From Lachnospiraceae bacterium (GTDB lineage Bacteria; Bacillota; Clostridia; Lachnospirales; Lachnospiraceae), in the NCBI GenBank assembly GCA_910574885.1, contig CAJTDD010000023.1:19274-83273 (forward strand): a stretch of 64,000 nt of DNA, read 5' to 3'. Every line of letters begins with the position of its first letter. Position 1 is the stretch's first letter. This document shows positions 61,894 to 64,000 of the stretch, piece by piece. Under the pieces are notes generated by a model. The model saw nothing but the letters and a program-made list of their open reading frames with translations. It did no database searches and was not told the origin of the DNA. The translations under genes and the position numbers were made by a program.

Positions 61894-63567
61894 ATGAAAA
61901 AGAAATTAGTGGCAGCGCTGCTTGCGGCGACAATGGTTTTATCACTTGCGGCATGCGGCGGCAAGGATGGCGGAGGTTCCGGCGGGTCAGGAGGTTCCGG
62001 CGGCGGAGAAGAGATGTATTATAATAACTATCTCATGACAGAACCGTCCACGCTGGATTCCATCAAGGGGAATGACAATTACAGCCGTGGAATCCTGATC
62101 AATACCATGGAGCCGCTCACACGTCTTGTGGAGAAGGACGGAGAGCAGGTGAGGGAGGCCGCAGGTGCAGAGAGCTGGGAATCCAATGAGGACGGTACAG
62201 TATGGACGTTCAAGATCCGCGACAACAAGTGGTCTGACGGTCAGGAAGTAACGGCTGCAGATTACGCTTATGGTATTACACAGACCTTGAACCCGGATGC
62301 AGGTTCCCCAAACTCATTCTTTACCGCAAGCTTTATCAAGAATGGCTCCAAAGTGGTGAACGGAGAGGCTTCTGTGGAAGAGTTAGGAGTGAAGGTTGTG
62401 GATGATAAGACGTTGGAGATTACGCTGGAAGCTCCGACACCTTATTTCATGTCACTGACCGATACAAGGGCATGTTATCCGGTGCGTCAGGATTTTGCGG
62501 AGAAATACGGAGAGACTTATGGGTCAGAGGCAGAGAATTTTATTGGGAACGGACCTTTCAAGATTGACTCATGGGTACATAACTCTGAGATTACGCTGGT
62601 GAAGAACGAGAATTACTGGGATGCGGAGAATGTGAAGCTTGATAAGATTCATTATGCCATCATCAATGACGAGACGGCGGTATTTAATTCTTTTGACAGC
62701 GGACAGTTAGATACTTGTTCCACAGGTTCAGAGGAATGGGTGGGACGTTTTGAGAAAAAGGAAGGCGTAGAGAGAATCGATGCGGTTATTCCTTCCATGC
62801 GTTTTGATTTCTTTAATGTGAAGGATGAGTTGTTCAGTAACCTGAATATCCGTAAAGCATTCGTGCTGGCAGTAGACAGGGAAGACATGGCGAAGACCAT
62901 TTACCAGGACATGCATATCCCGGCATACTGGTGGGTGCCGCAGGCAGTTTCTACCGGTGAGCTTGGGGATTACCGCGACCAGGTAGAGGGACCGCTTGAG
63001 AAGATGGCGAAAGAAGAGGATGCAAAGGAGCTGCTCCTGAAAGGAATGGACGAGCTTGGGCTGGGGAGCGACCCATCTAAGATTACGGTAAAATATTCTC
63101 TGAGTGCAACCACACAGTGGGCGCGTAATTATGGCGAGTATGTACAGCAGAAATATAAAGACGTCCTTGGCGTCAACATCGAACTGGATTTCAATGAATG
63201 GTCCACGTTCCAGCAGAAGACCAACAGCGGAGAATATCAGATGGGCAATATGACATGGAGTACGGACTATGACGACCCAATGTCCATGATTTCCCTGTTC
63301 ACCACAGAGAATTCCAGCAATATTCCTACTAACTGGTCTAACGAGGAATTCGACTCTTTGATTGCACAGGCAGGAAAAGAGATGGATGAGGCGAAGAGAG
63401 TGGAGCTTTATGCACAGGCAGAGCAGATCCTTTTCAATGAAGGATGCAATATCTGTCCGCTTGTCAATGAAATGCAGCACATATTCCGTTACAGCTATGT
63501 GAAGAATGTAGATAAGAAGTTTACGTCAACTTCCGGAGCAAAGTACATATATATTGAAGGAAGATAG
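61894..63567 (+). CDS. oppA: Oligopeptide ABC transporter substrate-binding lipoprotein
   Basis: 557 residues. Lipoprotein signal MKKKLVAALLAATMVLSLAAC with the lipobox LAAC, cysteine at 21, then a Gly/Ser-rich spacer. SBP_bac_5 fold: MTEPSTLDSIKGNDNYSRGI, TVWTFKIRDNKWSDGQEVTA, ADYAYGITQTLNP and FIGNGPFKIDSW. It captures peptides outside the membrane for the permease that follows. AAAGGAGG precedes ATG 61894. An operator-like palindrome overlaps its promoter, and a terminator-like hairpin separates it from the permease gene, which usually gives more binding protein than permease. Confidence 0.93.
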   Translation: MKKKLVAALLAATMVLSLAACGGKDGGGSGGSGGSGGGEEMYYNNYLMTEPSTLDSIKGNDNYSRGILINTMEPLTRLVEKDGEQVREAAGAESWESNEDGTVWTFKIRDNKWSDGQEVTAADYAYGITQTLNPDAGSPNSFFTASFIKNGSKVVNGEASVEELGVKVVDDKTLEITLEAPTPYFMSLTDTRACYPVRQDFAEKYGETYGSEAENFIGNGPFKIDSWVHNSEITLVKNENYWDAENVKLDKIHYAIINDETAVFNSFDSGQLDTCSTGSEEWVGRFEKKEGVERIDAVIPSMRFDFFNVKDELFSNLNIRKAFVLAVDREDMAKTIYQDMHIPAYWWVPQAVSTGELGDYRDQVEGPLEKMAKEEDAKELLLKGMDELGLGSDPSKITVKYSLSATTQWARNYGEYVQQKYKDVLGVNIELDFNEWSTFQQKTNSGEYQMGNMTWSTDYDDPMSMISLFTTENSSNIPTNWSNEEFDSLIAQAGKEMDEAKRVELYAQAEQILFNEGCNICPLVNEMQHIFRYSYVKNVDKKFTSTSGAKYIYIEGR

Positions 63568-63579
63568 GTAGCTTTAAGA

Positions 63580-63628
63580 AGAGGTTGTTGGAAAATGTTG
63601 GATGTCATTTCCCGACGGCCTCTTTTTC
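63580..63628 (+). terminator. Attenuating stem-loop between oppA and oppB
   Basis: AGAGGTTGTTGGAAAATG pairs (with G-T wobbles) with CATTTCCCGACGGCCTCT, followed by TTTTTC. A partial terminator here would set the oppA:oppB ratio. Confidence 0.7.
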
Positions 63629-63731
63629 ATATCTGCCGCAGGATATCAAGAGGCAGATAGTGAGGACGTATCCTTGATCGGCCGATTTGGGGATACGGAT
63701 TGAAATTTGAGAACGGAAAGGAAGAGATTAT

Positions 63732-64000
63732 ATGGCAAAATTTATCGCAAAACGTGTCGGATATATGCTGCTTACGCTGTTCATCGTTATCACGGCAACC
63801 TTCTTTCTGATGCACAGCATCCCCGGAGACCCCCTTGCGCACATGGCAAGGAACCTTCCGGAGCAGACCAGGGCGAACTATTATGAGAAATATGGGCTGG
63901 ACAAGTCCACACCGGAACAGTATGTGATCTTCATGAAGAACCTGCTTACCAAGGGGGAGATGGGGGAATCCCTCCGGTATCCCGGGCGTGAGGTCACGGA
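63732..64000 (+). CDS. oppB: Oligopeptide/dipeptide ABC transporter permease, N-terminal part
   Basis: The frame is open from ATG 63732 to the window end (89 codons). It starts MAKFIAKRVGYMLLTLFIVI, followed by TATFFLMHSIPGDPLAHMAR, the usual DppB/OppB first membrane helix and HxxPGDP motif, then YEKYGLDKSTPEQYVIFMKN and LLTKGEMGESLRYPGREV. AAAGGAAGAG lies upstream. It continues beyond the window. Confidence 0.93.
   Translation, partial: MAKFIAKRVGYMLLTLFIVITATFFLMHSIPGDPLAHMARNLPEQTRANYYEKYGLDKSTPEQYVIFMKNLLTKGEMGESLRYPGREVT

Overview
The window is a stretch of chromosome from a spore-forming, Gram-positive Clostridia bacterium, most likely a Lachnospiraceae gut anaerobe of the Dorea / Faecalicatena / Clostridium scindens kind. 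This is inferred from gene content and order: a complete spoIIIAA-AH operon, yqfC-yqfD-phoH-ybeY, a SpoVB-type flippase, rimP-nusA-ylxR-ylxQ-infB-rbfA-nrnA-truB-ribF, rpsO-pnp, rubredoxin, formate-tetrahydrofolate ligase, DUF4250 and LPD3 domains, strong AGGAGG ribosome binding sites and frequent GTG/TTG starts. No rRNA, tRNA or CRISPR array was seen. Most genes are on the + strand. The only minus-strand genes are an ATPase, a chemotaxis receptor (13.5-16.6 kb) and a peptidase (59.6-60.7 kb).

Layout. 0-10 kb: end of alr, a MazF-type toxin without a visible antitoxin, a CBS/CorC protein, yebC, a CFI-box protein, metY, tepA, ftsK/spoIIIE and fhs. 10-13.4 kb: a zinc-ribbon/TPR membrane protein with a Gly-Arg repeat, rubredoxin and a D,D-carboxypeptidase. 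13.5-22.7 kb is more accessory: a lone AAA ATPase, a methyl-accepting chemotaxis protein, a VTC polyphosphate polymerase / DUF4956 membrane protein / beta-helix lipoprotein cluster (the last gene with an apparent frameshift in a G tract), then xpaC-telA. 22.7-36 kb: the translation/transcription super-operon from rimP to ribF, a Na/Pi cotransporter, rpsO and pnp, with a chain of stem-loops between rpsO and pnp. 36-43.8 kb: the eight-gene spoIIIA operon and a large FtsA/PilM-like protein. 43.9-46.6 kb looks like an insertion/deletion zone: a DUF1703 ATPase-nuclease, an orphan ORF and a 5'-truncated ABC ATPase. 46.6-50 kb: a HAD phosphatase, an alkaline-phosphatase-superfamily enzyme, ilvN and ilvC. 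Around 50 kb there is a 164-bp near-palindromic repeat followed by a flagellar-type gene. 51-59.6 kb: yqfC-yqfD-phoH-ybeY-spoVB, a BofC-like protein, DUF896, a 5-FCL::DUF4250 fusion, an LPD3 orphan and miaB. 59.6-64 kb: an M42 peptidase, an RpiR-type regulator and the start of an oligopeptide ABC transporter.

How the genes fit together. The last block reads as a peptide uptake and degradation unit. A 16-bp palindrome of the form TRTAGYA-TT-TRCTATA lies over promoter elements both in the peptidase/regulator divergent region and before oppA, so the RpiR protein may control all three. The spoIIIA, yqfC/yqfD, spoVB and BofC-like genes belong to endospore formation, and a good sigma-E-type promoter precedes yqfC. 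A near-consensus sigma-D-type promoter before yjfB and the chemotaxis receptor point to a flagellated cell. The VTC-DUF4956-lipoprotein trio is the best candidate for a poorly described system (polyphosphate made at, or exported through, the membrane with a cell-surface partner).
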